Shown here: in pieces, positions 43,095 through 52,937 of the stretch | Position numbering within the stretch: position 1 is the first letter of the stretch | Layout: every line of letters begins with the position of its first letter | Assembly (NCBI GenBank): GCA_016778985.1 | Contig: JADHOM010000013.1 | Location: 1-57,586, forward strand | Length of the DNA stretch: 57,586 bases | Direction: 5' to 3' | From: Alphaproteobacteria bacterium | Lineage (GTDB): Bacteria; Pseudomonadota; Alphaproteobacteria; Puniceispirillales; UBA1172 | Translations under genes and position numbers: made by a program | The notes under the pieces: generated by a model | What the model saw: only the letters and a program-made list of their open reading frames with translations | The model's database searches: none | What the model was told of the DNA's origin: nothing

Positions 43095-44654
43095 TTAACT
43101 GACAGGCGGTGCACCGCCCTCACGTATTCGTGTTGTGATGAACTGGCGTAATTTTGCGGTCAGTGCGGCGTTATCCTTGAGAGTGTTAGGCTGTTGCAGA
43201 ATATCTTTCCATATTTTGGTGGCGCGATGATTGGTATCTATACTGCCATTGTCTTTCCATGTGCCGTAATTTGACAGATCAGCAACAAGATGCTGATAAA
43301 ACTCAGTCTGATATCTTGCCATCGTGTGATCACATCCGAAAAAATGCCCACCGGGCGGCATTGTGGCAATAGCATCATATCCGATATCATCGGTGCTAAT
43401 CGATAAAGGTTTGCACATATGTTCTACCATTTTCAAAACTTCGCTATCGGTGATCAGTTTTTCATAGGATAACGCCAAGCCGCCCTCAAGCCAACCCGCT
43501 GAATGGATAACAATAGTCGCCCCAGCCATCAAGCATCCCCATAAGCCAAACTGGGTTTCATTAGCGGCTTGGATATCATTGATATTAGCGGCGCTTCCTG
43601 ATGCACAGCGCCAAGGCAGGCCAGTTTTCCGGGCTAATTGTCCAGCAACTAATGAGGCCCGAAAATGTTCAGGAGTACCAAAGGCAGGCGCCCCAGATTT
43701 CATATCAACATTGCTGGTGAAAGTGCCGTAACAGACAGGCGCCCCGGCCTGCGTGATCTGAACCAGCGCAATAGCTGCCAACGCTTCTGCGTGGGAAAGC
43801 ATCATTGCCCCAGCGACGGTAATCGGTGCCATCGCCCCCATCAGAGTGAATGGCGTGACGATGCTCATCTGCCTGGCACGGGCGAAATCAATCAATCCCT
43901 GTGCCATAGGCAGATCAAGGATGCGCGGCGAATTGGTATTGATAATGGTATAACACCAAGGGTTGGTATGAAACTCCTCCATGCTGATATCACGAAACAG
44001 TCGAATCATCTCAAACCCGTCTTCGATTTGTTGTGAGCCGCGCGAATAAATGAATGGCACTTTATCGGTTTCGGTCAGCATCGCATCCATAATGGCATAA
44101 TGCCGATGCTCTGGGGCGACATCTTGCGGTTCAACCAAGGGCGGCATCATATGAAAGCATGAAAAATGCTGGGTTAGTTTTACCAGCTCACGAAAATCTT
44201 GCTCAGACCCGATGCGGCGGCCGCGTTCCAGATCAGTCGCATAGGGTGCCGCCGCACCTGGCTGAAAGACCAACTTGCCCAATGCAAGCGTAATATCACG
44301 CGCGCGATTGCCGCCTCTTAGGGTGAAGCTCTTGGGGGCGGTTTTAAGGGCAGAAAGAATAATATCCCTGCCGATCCAGACCATTTCGCTACTCTCATCA
44401 ACCCTCGCACCAGCAGATTGATAAAGCCGCCTTGCTTCTGGATGCAGAATTTTAATGCCTTCATGCTCAAGAAGTTTTAGCGCCGACTGATGCATTTCCT
44501 CAATGATAGTGTCATCAAACCCATTTAATGGCGGGAAAGGATTATCAAGTGCGCCGAAGGCTTGGGGTGGGGCAGGTTGTGCGGTACGCTCCTTATTCCG
44601 CTTGCTTCTGCCCAAGCGTTTGGGTTTGTCGAGAGGCGCGACATCCTTATTCAT
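43095..44654 (-). CDS. MttB-family (trimethylamine methyltransferase superfamily) protein, non-pyrrolysine
   Basis: A 519-residue protein of the MttB superfamily, whose members move a methyl group from a quaternary or tertiary amine to a corrinoid protein. LNGFDDTIIEEMHQSALKLLEHEGI opens the family core; IYSRGSQQIEDGFEMI, FGTPEHF and WRCASGSAANINDIQAANETQFGLWGCLMAGATIVIHSAGWLEGGL follow. There is no internal TAG, so it is the non-pyrrolysine form, several of which act on glycine betaine or proline betaine. It overlaps the upstream DMGDH-like gene by four bases. No corrinoid protein or MtbA homologue is adjacent, so its methyl acceptor is unclear. Confidence 0.85.
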   Translation of the reverse strand: MNKDVAPLDKPKRLGRSKRNKERTAQPAPPQAFGALDNPFPPLNGFDDTIIEEMHQSALKLLEHEGIKILHPEARRLYQSAGARVDESSEMVWIGRDIILSALKTAPKSFTLRGGNRARDITLALGKLVFQPGAAAPYATDLERGRRIGSEQDFRELVKLTQHFSCFHMMPPLVEPQDVAPEHRHYAIMDAMLTETDKVPFIYSRGSQQIEDGFEMIRLFRDISMEEFHTNPWCYTIINTNSPRILDLPMAQGLIDFARARQMSIVTPFTLMGAMAPITVAGAMMLSHAEALAAIALVQITQAGAPVCYGTFTSNVDMKSGAPAFGTPEHFRASLVAGQLARKTGLPWRCASGSAANINDIQAANETQFGLWGCLMAGATIVIHSAGWLEGGLALSYEKLITDSEVLKMVEHMCKPLSISTDDIGYDAIATMPPGGHFFGCDHTMARYQTEFYQHLVADLSNYGTWKDNGSIDTNHRATKIWKDILQQPNTLKDNAALTAKLRQFITTRIREGGAPPVS

Positions 44655-47053
44655 CGCATGGCCTTTCCTTGCGGGTCATAAGGTGATGGCGCAATGACTC
44701 TGGCGGCTTTTTCGACACTAACGATATGCGTCGTCAATTCAACTCCCTCAATCGCCAGATCAGCATTGACCAAGCCCATAGCCAGTGATTTTTGGATAGT
44801 ATGGCCATATCCGCCTGATGTGATAAAGCCCACTAATTCACCGTTCGACCATATCGGCTCATAGCCGCTGGCATCGGCATCATCAGCATCAATTTCTAAT
44901 GTCACCAATTTTTGCTGGGGCGGTGTTTGATCACGTTCTGCCAGCGCTGCCGCACGTCCAACAAAATCACCTTTATCCCAGTCAATCCAGCGATCCATGC
45001 CCGTCATGCCCGGGGTATAACCTTGCGTGAACTCAGCTGACCAGATACCAAAACTTTTTTCAAGGCGCAGGGAAAGCATGGCATTAAATCCATATTCACG
45101 AATATCAGATTTTGCCCCAGCCTCTAATAACATGCGGCGCAGGGCAATATGATCACCCATCCGGCAATTAATCTCATAGCCTAGCTCCCCTGCAACCGAT
45201 AAGCGGCCAACTTTGGCACGGATCAGCCCAATGTCAAACTCGCCACATCCCAGAAACGGCAGGTTTTCAATATCACCATCGGTAAGCCTAGCTAAAACCT
45301 GGGTAGATTTTGGCCCAGCAAGGGAGAAGCCCACCATTTCCTCACCTAGATCACGGATACTGACCCCGTCATCAATATGGTCATTGAACCAGCGCATATG
45401 CCATGCCCGCAAATAATATGAGCCCATTATCCAAAACACATCATTGCCCCAGTTAAAGATCGTCAAGTCGCCTTTTAACTTGCCGGCTTCGCTTAGCATT
45501 GGTGATAGCCGAACACGTCCAGGTTTTGGCAGACGGCCAGCCATGATGCGGTTAAGCCATGCCTCGGCATTTTTGCCTGTTACCTCAAAACGGGAGAAGC
45601 CAGAAATATCTAGTAATCCAACGTCAGAGCGTACTGCTCGACATTCATCACCAACAATATCAAAAGCATTTGATCGTTTCAGTGATGGCGTCTCACAAAA
45701 TCCGTCGGGAGCAAAGTATAATGGCACTTCCATATCCCAGCTAACCCCCCAATGACATCCTGCGGCGGTCATTTCACTAGAGGCTGGTGTCATTTTAAGC
45801 GGCCGGCCAGCTGGCAGCTGTTCATTCGGATAGGTCATAACAAATCGCCGCGAATAGAACTGGCCTGTGGTTTCCTTGATATATTGCTTATTTTCCGCGA
45901 ACTCACCATAGCGGGCAACATCCATCCCATAAACATCGGCCTCTGGCTCACCATGGATGATCCATTCGGCTAAGGATTTGCCAACTCCGCCGCCCTGAAG
46001 GAAGCCAGCCATCACCGCACAAGCGCACCAATATCCGGGCTTGCCAGGAACAGGGCCAACCAACGGGTTGCCATCTGGTGAGAATGTGAAGGCACCATTA
46101 ACCCATGTTTTAACGCCAACCTCCTGCAAGACAGGATAGCGCTCAAACCCCATTATCAATTCGTTTTCAATGCGATCAGTCTGTTCTTGAAATAGCTCCA
46201 TGCCATAATCCCATGGCGCCCCATCCATCGCCCAATGCTCATGGTCAATTTCATAAATCCCTAATAAGACACCGTTCTGATCTTGGCGCAGATAAGTAAA
46301 GCCTTCTAGGTCGACGGTCATCGGAACTTCAAAATCAATTTCCTCAAGTTTAGGGATGGAATCCGACACAAGATAATGGTGCTTCAAGGGTGAGACAGGC
46401 AATTCAATACCCGCCATCCGCCCAAGTTGCTTTGCCCACAGGCCTCCAGCATTAACAATATGCTCACAAGTGATCGTGCCTTTATCAGTGTTGACGCGCC
46501 AGCCGTCTTTCGTCTGTTCAAGACTATCAACCTTCGTATGTTCGAAATATTCAGCGCCACGTTTACGCGCCGCGATTGCATAGGCATGAACCGTTCCGGT
46601 CGTATCAATATAGCCTTCGCGATCGGCCCACATTCCGCCGAGCAAACCATCAGTTGACATAATCGGATTAAGCTCGCCAGCTTCTTCGGGGGTGACAAGA
46701 CGGCAATCACTAATACCAATAGATTGGAATACCCGATAAGCAGACTGCAGCCATTCCCAGCGATCAGGGGTTCCGGCCATGGTTAGGCCGCCCGTCATAT
46801 GAAGGCCAATATTATGGCCGCTTTCTTGTTCAATTTCGGAAAGTAAATCAATCGTGTAGGCTTGAAGCGCGGCAATATTAGGGTCAGCATTAAGAGCATG
46901 AATACCGCCTGCGGCATGCCAAGATGAACCCGCGGTTAACACTGATCTTTCCAGCATACAGACATCTGTCCAACCAAACTTAGCTAAGTGATAAAGCACA
47001 GATGAGCCAACAACACCGCCACCAATCACGACCACTCTATAATGTGATTTCAT
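44651..47053 (-). CDS. FAD oxidoreductase-GcvT fusion, dimethylglycine/sarcosine dehydrogenase-like
   Basis: An 800-residue protein of the dimethylglycine dehydrogenase family. The N-terminal DAO domain (about 1-390) has GGGVVG at 11-16 and AGSSWHAAGG with His46, the residue that carries covalent FAD in DMGDH. A linker domain and GcvT folate-binding domain (about 430-700) and GcvT-C domain complete it. Such enzymes remove an N-methyl group and transfer it to tetrahydrofolate. ATGA overlap with mttB shows translational coupling. Its substrate is probably the demethylated product of an upstream quaternary amine, by inference. Confidence 0.88.
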   Translation of the reverse strand: MKSHYRVVVIGGGVVGSSVLYHLAKFGWTDVCMLERSVLTAGSSWHAAGGIHALNADPNIAALQAYTIDLLSEIEQESGHNIGLHMTGGLTMAGTPDRWEWLQSAYRVFQSIGISDCRLVTPEEAGELNPIMSTDGLLGGMWADREGYIDTTGTVHAYAIAARKRGAEYFEHTKVDSLEQTKDGWRVNTDKGTITCEHIVNAGGLWAKQLGRMAGIELPVSPLKHHYLVSDSIPKLEEIDFEVPMTVDLEGFTYLRQDQNGVLLGIYEIDHEHWAMDGAPWDYGMELFQEQTDRIENELIMGFERYPVLQEVGVKTWVNGAFTFSPDGNPLVGPVPGKPGYWCACAVMAGFLQGGGVGKSLAEWIIHGEPEADVYGMDVARYGEFAENKQYIKETTGQFYSRRFVMTYPNEQLPAGRPLKMTPASSEMTAAGCHWGVSWDMEVPLYFAPDGFCETPSLKRSNAFDIVGDECRAVRSDVGLLDISGFSRFEVTGKNAEAWLNRIMAGRLPKPGRVRLSPMLSEAGKLKGDLTIFNWGNDVFWIMGSYYLRAWHMRWFNDHIDDGVSIRDLGEEMVGFSLAGPKSTQVLARLTDGDIENLPFLGCGEFDIGLIRAKVGRLSVAGELGYEINCRMGDHIALRRMLLEAGAKSDIREYGFNAMLSLRLEKSFGIWSAEFTQGYTPGMTGMDRWIDWDKGDFVGRAAALAERDQTPPQQKLVTLEIDADDADASGYEPIWSNGELVGFITSGGYGHTIQKSLAMGLVNADLAIEGVELTTHIVSVEKAARVIAPSPYDPQGKAMR

Positions 47054-47126
47054 GAGTCTCCCCCAAAATGCCGAATTAATATCGCTTTAATATCATCCTA
47101 AATAATATCGTACCCTTATAGTAATG

Positions 47127-47146
47127 TACAGTTCTGTATAGTACAG
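47127..47146. promoter_or_regulatory. Overlapping palindromes upstream of the DMGDH-like gene
   Basis: TACAG-tt-CTGTA-tag-TACAG gives two overlapping inverted repeats in the 190-bp gap between the importer ATPase gene and the DMGDH-like gene, about 75-95 bases before the start codon. It looks like a repressor operator. The cognate protein is unknown; the cluster's TetR protein is the obvious candidate. Confidence 0.5.
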
Positions 47147-47243
47147 TTTATGCAAAAATCAAATGCAGAAGTCAATGCCTAGCTAAAGCCAGACATAACC
47201 CCTTGCTAGATAAAAGATGTGATCAGGAAAAGGCGATAAATCG

Positions 47244-49082
47244 TTAGAGCAAGTCTTTGGTATCAAGATGACATTCGATGATATGATTATTATTATCAAT
47301 CTGCCGTGGCGGCGCGGTAGTATCGCAAGTGCCGGTAATCGCATGCGGACAGCGTTTGAAGAACGGACAGCCGATAGCATCAATATCAACTGTTCCTGAA
47401 ATCCCGGAAACCGCCTCTTTGGTTTCCGTCATATCTTCGAGCCATCCAACCCTTGGCTCCGGCACCGATGAGATCAAAAGTCTAGTATAGGGATGATAGG
47501 GCGGTGATAGCACTTGATCTGTTGGCCCTTGCTCAGCAACACGGCCAGCATAGAGAACCACAATCTCATCAGCAAAAGATGCGACAGTTGACAGATCATG
47601 ACTAATAAAGACAAAGGAAACGCCTAGATCACGGCGCAAGCGTTTCAGCAATTCGATAACATTGGCGCCAACAATCGTATCAAGGGCGGACGTCACCTCA
47701 TCACAAAGCACGACTTCGGGATCAGATGCGAGCGCTCTTGCCAGATTAATCCGCTGTTTTTGGCCACCTGATAATTCATGCGGATAGCGCTGAGCAAATT
47801 GTGACGGCAATTCCACCATTTCAAGCAGATCATTGACGCGTGCGGTTTTCTTTTTGCCAGAAAGACCGTGATAAAACTCTAATGGTCGGCCTAAGATATC
47901 ACCAATACGTTGTCGCGGATTAAGTGCCGTATCTGCCATTTGATACACAAATTGAATTTTCCGTAATTCTTCATGTGATCGCTGTTTCAGCGATGGCGCT
48001 AACACCTCACCATCAAGTGCAATGCTGCCATTAGCAGGCGGCAAAAGCCCGGCAAATACCCTTGCGAGGGTTGATTTTCCGCATCCAGATTCGCCAATAA
48101 TGCCAACGGTTTTACCGCGTTTGATTGATACATTCACATCTTTGAGGATGAGACTAGAAGGCATGCCGTTAACGATCTTGCCATAACCTGCATCAATCTC
48201 ATTAACTTCAAGCACTGGTACATCACGCAGATGTTCATCGCCAACATCCTCACCAAGCCCGGCCTCTGGCATTGGCCGAATGGCCTCCATCAGGCGCTTT
48301 GTATAAGGGTGCTGAGGCGAGTTGATCAGCACATCGGTAGGTCCTGCCTCTTTGACTTCACCATTATAGAGAACAACGATATGGTCAGCTATTTGGGCAA
48401 CAACCGCCAGATCATGCGTCACATAAATTGCTGCGGCACCTTGTTGCTTAATGACCGCCTTAAAGGCTTTTAAGACTTCAATTTGGGTGGTTACATCGAG
48501 CGCGGTTGTCGGCTCATCCAAGACCAGCAGATCAGGATCACCGCATAATGCCATCGCCGCCATTAGCCGTTGCAGCTGACCGCCTGATACCTGATGCGGA
48601 AACCGATTACCAATATTTTCAGGATCAGGCAATTCGAGCGCATGGTAAAGCTCAAGGGCCTTTTTATCTGCCTGCTCCTTGGTTTTGGTTTTGTGCAGGA
48701 TTGGCGCTTCAGTGACCTGTTCATTAATCCGAATAGATGGATTGAACGTGGCGGCGGCACTTTGGGCCAGATATGCTACCTTCTCGCCGCGGATAGGGCG
48801 CAATTCATCGGTTGTCATTTTCGATACATCTTGGCCTTTGAACAGAGCTTCGCCACCAGCGAATTTTAATCCAGGTTTGCAATATCCAAGCGACGCTAAG
48901 GAAATTGTTGTTTTACCAGACCCTGACTCACCGATAAGTGCCACGACTTCGCCGCGCTTGACGTTAAAGTCAACGCCTTTGACGATAGGCAACTCACTGC
49001 CATCATCCCGGATAGCGCTGATTTGCAGGTTCTTTGCCTCAAAAATGATCTCATCTTTATGCGTTTGTTTTGCCATTATCAA
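47244..49082 (-). CDS. Dual ABC ATPase of a dipeptide/opine-type importer
   Basis: A 612-residue fusion of two ATP-binding domains (DppD-like and DppF-like). The first Walker A is GESGSGKTT at 51-59, with HQVSGGQLQRLMAAMAL and LLVLDEPTTALD. The second is GESGCGKST near 350, with HELSGGQKQRINLARAL. A C-terminal extension with CPFFKRCP and CDTTAPP carries the usual oligopeptide-ATPase cysteines. It overlaps the permease gene by four bases and ends the importer operon. An in-frame ATG six bases in is also possible. Confidence 0.92.
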   Translation of the reverse strand: MIMAKQTHKDEIIFEAKNLQISAIRDDGSELPIVKGVDFNVKRGEVVALIGESGSGKTTISLASLGYCKPGLKFAGGEALFKGQDVSKMTTDELRPIRGEKVAYLAQSAAATFNPSIRINEQVTEAPILHKTKTKEQADKKALELYHALELPDPENIGNRFPHQVSGGQLQRLMAAMALCGDPDLLVLDEPTTALDVTTQIEVLKAFKAVIKQQGAAAIYVTHDLAVVAQIADHIVVLYNGEVKEAGPTDVLINSPQHPYTKRLMEAIRPMPEAGLGEDVGDEHLRDVPVLEVNEIDAGYGKIVNGMPSSLILKDVNVSIKRGKTVGIIGESGCGKSTLARVFAGLLPPANGSIALDGEVLAPSLKQRSHEELRKIQFVYQMADTALNPRQRIGDILGRPLEFYHGLSGKKKTARVNDLLEMVELPSQFAQRYPHELSGGQKQRINLARALASDPEVVLCDEVTSALDTIVGANVIELLKRLRRDLGVSFVFISHDLSTVASFADEIVVLYAGRVAEQGPTDQVLSPPYHPYTRLLISSVPEPRVGWLEDMTETKEAVSGISGTVDIDAIGCPFFKRCPHAITGTCDTTAPPRQIDNNNHIIECHLDTKDLL

Positions 49083-50062
49083 AGCCTTTTCGACAATTTG
49101 CCGCCGCTAAAGGCAGAGACATCGTCAACAATCAAATTAATGCCAACGGTTAAAGTAGCAATCGCAATGGCTGGCGCAATAACTGGAATAACTGATGTTC
49201 CATATTGTAACGCCCCTAGATTTTCACGCACCATAGAGCCCCAATCGGCTTGTGGAGGCTGAACGCCAAGGCCAAGAAAACTAAGACTTGAAACAAACAA
49301 AATAATATAAATTAAGCGCAAGCCAAAATCGGTCATCAGCGGCATTCTGGCATTTGGCCAAATCTCTCTTGAAATGATCCACCACAGCCCTTCGCCTCTG
49401 ACGCGCGCTGCTTCAACAAAATCCATGACCATAATCTCTTGACCTAAGGCGCGGGCTAAGCGGAACACAACAGAGGCATAGATTACCCCCGCTGTACATA
49501 TCAAAACCGGGATGGATGAGCCAATTGCCGCGACCACAACCAGCCCCAGCATGATTGTTGGCAGGCTGAGGATCGCATCATTAATCCGGCTAATGATCAT
49601 ATCAACTTTAGGGTTTGATATCGCCGCGCCAATGCCCAAGATCACGCCCAGAACATAGGCAAGTGTGGTGGCAAGGAAAGCAATGCCAATGGTTCGCCCA
49701 GCGCCATAGATTAGGCGGGAGAGAATATCACGATCAGTCACATCAGTGCCCAGCCAAGCCCCTGGTTGCGGAACCTGAAACTCACTGTAAGCATCAGGAA
49801 ATGGCAAATCATTTTCCCCATAAGGCGCGATAAATGGGCCGGTTATGGCTATAATAATCCAAAACGTAACAATAATAATGCCTACCCAGCCGGTGAAGCT
49901 GAAACGGAATTTACTAGGTTGTGGGGCGTCTGGTAGTTCATCAAAACTTACGCTAGCATCATAAGGCGCAACGAAATGATTATGCTCAACAGTGCTTTTG
50001 GCAGTAGTTTTTTTACTGCTGCTTTTGCCAGTGATTTTGGAACTGCTTGTGCTCTTGCTCAT
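49079..50062 (-). CDS. ABC transporter permease, DppC-like
   Basis: A 327-residue permease of the dipeptide/oligopeptide/nickel family. An unusual Ser/Lys-rich N-terminus (STSSSKITGKSSSKKTTAKS) precedes the first helix (WVGIIIVTFWIIIAITGPFIAPYG). LGTDVTDRDILSRLIYGAGRTI is the family signature, and the EAA loop reads EAARVRGEGLWWIISREIWPN. It overlaps its neighbours by four bases on both sides. Confidence 0.9.
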   Translation of the reverse strand: MSKSTSSSKITGKSSSKKTTAKSTVEHNHFVAPYDASVSFDELPDAPQPSKFRFSFTGWVGIIIVTFWIIIAITGPFIAPYGENDLPFPDAYSEFQVPQPGAWLGTDVTDRDILSRLIYGAGRTIGIAFLATTLAYVLGVILGIGAAISNPKVDMIISRINDAILSLPTIMLGLVVVAAIGSSIPVLICTAGVIYASVVFRLARALGQEIMVMDFVEAARVRGEGLWWIISREIWPNARMPLMTDFGLRLIYIILFVSSLSFLGLGVQPPQADWGSMVRENLGALQYGTSVIPVIAPAIAIATLTVGINLIVDDVSAFSGGKLSKRL

Positions 50063-51009
50063 TTTGGATGCCTCAATCTTGCATTAGATGCGAAAGCCGC
50101 AATATCAGCAATCAGCATCAAAATGACATAAGTCAGACAGAACAACATGCCTAAGCCTTGGATTAGAATAAAGTCACGCGTTTGGACACCTTGGACAATC
50201 AGCGTGGCAAGACCCGGATATCCGAAGTAAACCTCAACAACAATGACGCCAGTCACCAAATACGCTAGATTAAGCGCCACCACATTAACAATCGGGCCAA
50301 GCGCATTGAGCAAAGCATGACGAAAAATGATGCGTCGGCGCGGAACACCTTTCAATATCGCCATCTCAATATAGGGCGAGTTCATGACATTAAGCACTGC
50401 TGCTCGTGACATTCGGATTAATTGTGAAGCGATGACAAAACATAAGGTTGTGATGGGCAGGGCAAAATGCCGATAAAGCTCAAAAAAGCCTTTGCCTTCG
50501 ATACTGCCAACGACAACAGCATTTCCCCAGCCCATGCCAAATACGAAAATAAGGACAAGTATGGTGGCGGTCAAAAACTCAGGCGAGGCGACCAATGACA
50601 CGGATATCATGGTCAGAAAGCGGTCATACAGACTGCCCGGGAACATGGCGGCAAAGATACCAAGCGCCAATGAAATCGGGACCCCGATTAAAGCGGTTAA
50701 AGTGGCGACATAAACCGTGTTTTCATAGCGGTCGTAAATCAGTTCAGTGATCGGTTTGTCACTGGCAAGGGAGGTCCCCATATCACCAGTAAAAAATCCA
50801 AAGAGCCAGTTAATATATTGCAGATAATAAGGCTGATCTAAGCCAAGTCTGGCACGAAAAGCAGCAATATTTGCCTCAGTTGCTTCTTGACCCAGACGGA
50901 TTTGTGCGGCATCACCGGGAAGAATTTTTGTGCCAAGAAAAATAATCAATGACACGGCAATTACCGTAATTAATCCGATGCCAAGTCTTTTGATAATAAG
51001 TGGAAGCAT
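50059..51009 (-). CDS. ABC transporter permease, DppB-like
   Basis: A 316-residue permease. LPLIIKRLGIGLITVIAVSLIIFL opens it, LPGDAAQIRLGQEATEANIAAFRARLGLDQPYYLQYINWL is the periplasmic DppB segment, and the EAA-type loop is MAILKGVPRRRIIFRHALLNALGP. It lies 73 bases downstream of the binding-protein gene. Confidence 0.9.
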   Translation of the reverse strand: MLPLIIKRLGIGLITVIAVSLIIFLGTKILPGDAAQIRLGQEATEANIAAFRARLGLDQPYYLQYINWLFGFFTGDMGTSLASDKPITELIYDRYENTVYVATLTALIGVPISLALGIFAAMFPGSLYDRFLTMISVSLVASPEFLTATILVLIFVFGMGWGNAVVVGSIEGKGFFELYRHFALPITTLCFVIASQLIRMSRAAVLNVMNSPYIEMAILKGVPRRRIIFRHALLNALGPIVNVVALNLAYLVTGVIVVEVYFGYPGLATLIVQGVQTRDFILIQGLGMLFCLTYVILMLIADIAAFASNARLRHPK

Positions 51010-51082
51010 ATGGAATTCTGTTTTTTGTTATATCATATAAAGAACCCGGCCATGATTGACCGGATTCCTCAATATTTAGCAA

Positions 51083-52717
51083 TTAAGCGTCATCACGCCA
51101 CATCGTGACAGGTGACTCCGCACCGCCAAAGTTATTAAGCGGAACATGGGTTAGACCCTTAACGCTTGATGACACGCCATCAACATAGTTAAGGTGTGCT
51201 GGAATGCTCATGCCGCAATTCTCATACACATCCATTTGTAGATCATGGTACATCTGCTTCCGCTTGGTTGGGTCAGTGACACCGCGAACCTCGACAAGAG
51301 TCTTATCAAACTTTTCGCTCTTCCAACGAGTTTCGTTCCAAGCTGCATCACCCTGAAACGCTAGTGTCAGCATGATATTTGCGGTTGGACGCATGTTCCA
51401 AGTCGCAACACAGATCGGAGCCTTGAGCCAGACAGCACCCCAATATCCATCTGTGGTCACCTGCTTAACGTCAAAGTTCATACCGATCTTCTTACCTTCA
51501 CGTTGCATGAACAGACACTGATCAACCGCGCCGGGGCCAACCTCAGCAGCAATAACTTCAATCGGAGCAGAACCAATTCCAGACTTCTGGAAGTGATACT
51601 TCGCCTTATCCAAGTCAAGCTCACGCTGTGGGATGTCGGGGCTATGGTCAAAATACGCAGGGCCGATAGGCTGGTCATTACCAAGGCCGCCCTGACCTTT
51701 AAGAACACCCTTTACCAGACGCTGACGATCTTGCAGATGCTGCATTGCCGCCCATAGGTGTGGATTATTGGATTCTGCCACATCATGACGTGGCACCAGA
51801 TTGATATAACGACCTGATTCAAGTGACCATAGCTCTTTGCCAGCCGCAGACTGTACTTGAGAAATTGCTTTCGCTGGAACGTTAACCATACCGTCAATAT
51901 CGCCAGCGAGGAACGCATTCAGGCGGGCAACGGCATCGCCAATGCCGTAGTGTTCAATCTCATCAAGATAACCGCCTTCGCCCCAATAATTTTCATTGCG
52001 GACACCGATTGTGCGAACGCCAGGCTTAAACTCTTTGACTTTATAGGGCCCGGTTCCGATAGCCGTTGCGAAATCGGTAACGCCTTCTTGCAGAATCTTA
52101 AAGTGGAATGTTCCAAGCGCGTTTGGCAAGTCAGCATTTGGTGAGTTGAGAATCGCACGGACTTCATAGTCATTAACCTTTTCCCAACGATCAATCATGG
52201 ATACCAGAGAAGATGCCTTGGAAATAGAATCAGCGCCAAGGTGACGGTTCATCGTGTAAATAACATCATCTGCGGTTAATGTTTTGCCGTTATGGAACTC
52301 AACCCCTTTACGGATTTTGAATGTCCACACCGTTGCATTCTCATTAGGTATGACTTCTTCTGCCAATTCAGGCTCATAGCCAAGGCTATCAGTCAGTCTG
52401 GTCAGTGAGCCATAGAACATTCGGCCACGGAAGTAATCAATTGACGCGGTATTTAAGGCTGGGTCCAATGTGTCGGCTGGGCCATGCTGGTCACCAGCAA
52501 AAATAATCTTACCGCCACGCTTTGGGGTATTTGCCCATGCATCGGACAGCCCAGTGAATAATGTGCCGGATGCGGCAGTTGTAGCACCAGCGGCAATCAT
52601 GTAAGACATGAAATCCCGACGGCTGATGCCTTTACGGATCATACCTAGAAGCGTTTTACGCTCGTAAGCAGATAAATGATCCAAAACAGGATCAGTGTTT
52701 TTAATATCTGATGACAT
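51083..52717 (-). CDS. Solute-binding protein family 5, Tat-exported
   Basis: A 544-residue extracellular binding protein of family 5 (dipeptide, opine, nickel and related ligands). The start at 52717 is supported by GGGAGG upstream; the longer frame adds 23 residues that do not fit. SRRDFMSYMIAAGATTAASG is a twin-arginine signal, so the protein is folded before export. Core segments include FAGDQHGPADTLDPALNT, WTFKIRKGVEFHNGKTLTADDVIYTMNRHL and GTGPYKVKEF. It is first of the four-gene importer operon. Nearness to demethylation enzymes suggests an amine or betaine-like ligand. Confidence 0.9.
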   Translation of the reverse strand: MSSDIKNTDPVLDHLSAYERKTLLGMIRKGISRRDFMSYMIAAGATTAASGTLFTGLSDAWANTPKRGGKIIFAGDQHGPADTLDPALNTASIDYFRGRMFYGSLTRLTDSLGYEPELAEEVIPNENATVWTFKIRKGVEFHNGKTLTADDVIYTMNRHLGADSISKASSLVSMIDRWEKVNDYEVRAILNSPNADLPNALGTFHFKILQEGVTDFATAIGTGPYKVKEFKPGVRTIGVRNENYWGEGGYLDEIEHYGIGDAVARLNAFLAGDIDGMVNVPAKAISQVQSAAGKELWSLESGRYINLVPRHDVAESNNPHLWAAMQHLQDRQRLVKGVLKGQGGLGNDQPIGPAYFDHSPDIPQRELDLDKAKYHFQKSGIGSAPIEVIAAEVGPGAVDQCLFMQREGKKIGMNFDVKQVTTDGYWGAVWLKAPICVATWNMRPTANIMLTLAFQGDAAWNETRWKSEKFDKTLVEVRGVTDPTKRKQMYHDLQMDVYENCGMSIPAHLNYVDGVSSSVKGLTHVPLNNFGGAESPVTMWRDDA

Positions 52718-52862
52718 GTTAAATCCTCCCAAACAGAAAATCATCTTGAAAACCATAACATAAAAAAAGTCCATGTGAACCGCCAAACTGAATTTTAGCT
52801 AATTTTTATAAATCCGACATCGGGTTTCTGGTAATAATCTATAACCCATGACAGCCTTGTGT

Positions 52863-52880
52863 TTTATCATTTATGATAAA
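52863..52880. promoter_or_regulatory. 18-bp palindrome between the importer operon and the cupin gene
   Basis: tttatcat and atgataaa are separated by tt. It lies 145 bases upstream of the binding-protein start and 58 bases beyond the stop of the minus-strand cupin gene. It could be an operator for the importer operon or a weak terminator; it has no U-tract in the minus direction. Confidence 0.45.
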
Positions 52881-52937
52881 TGTTCAAAATACGAACTCTC
52901 ATACAAATATGGGTGAGTTTTTGTTCTTTGGATATGA

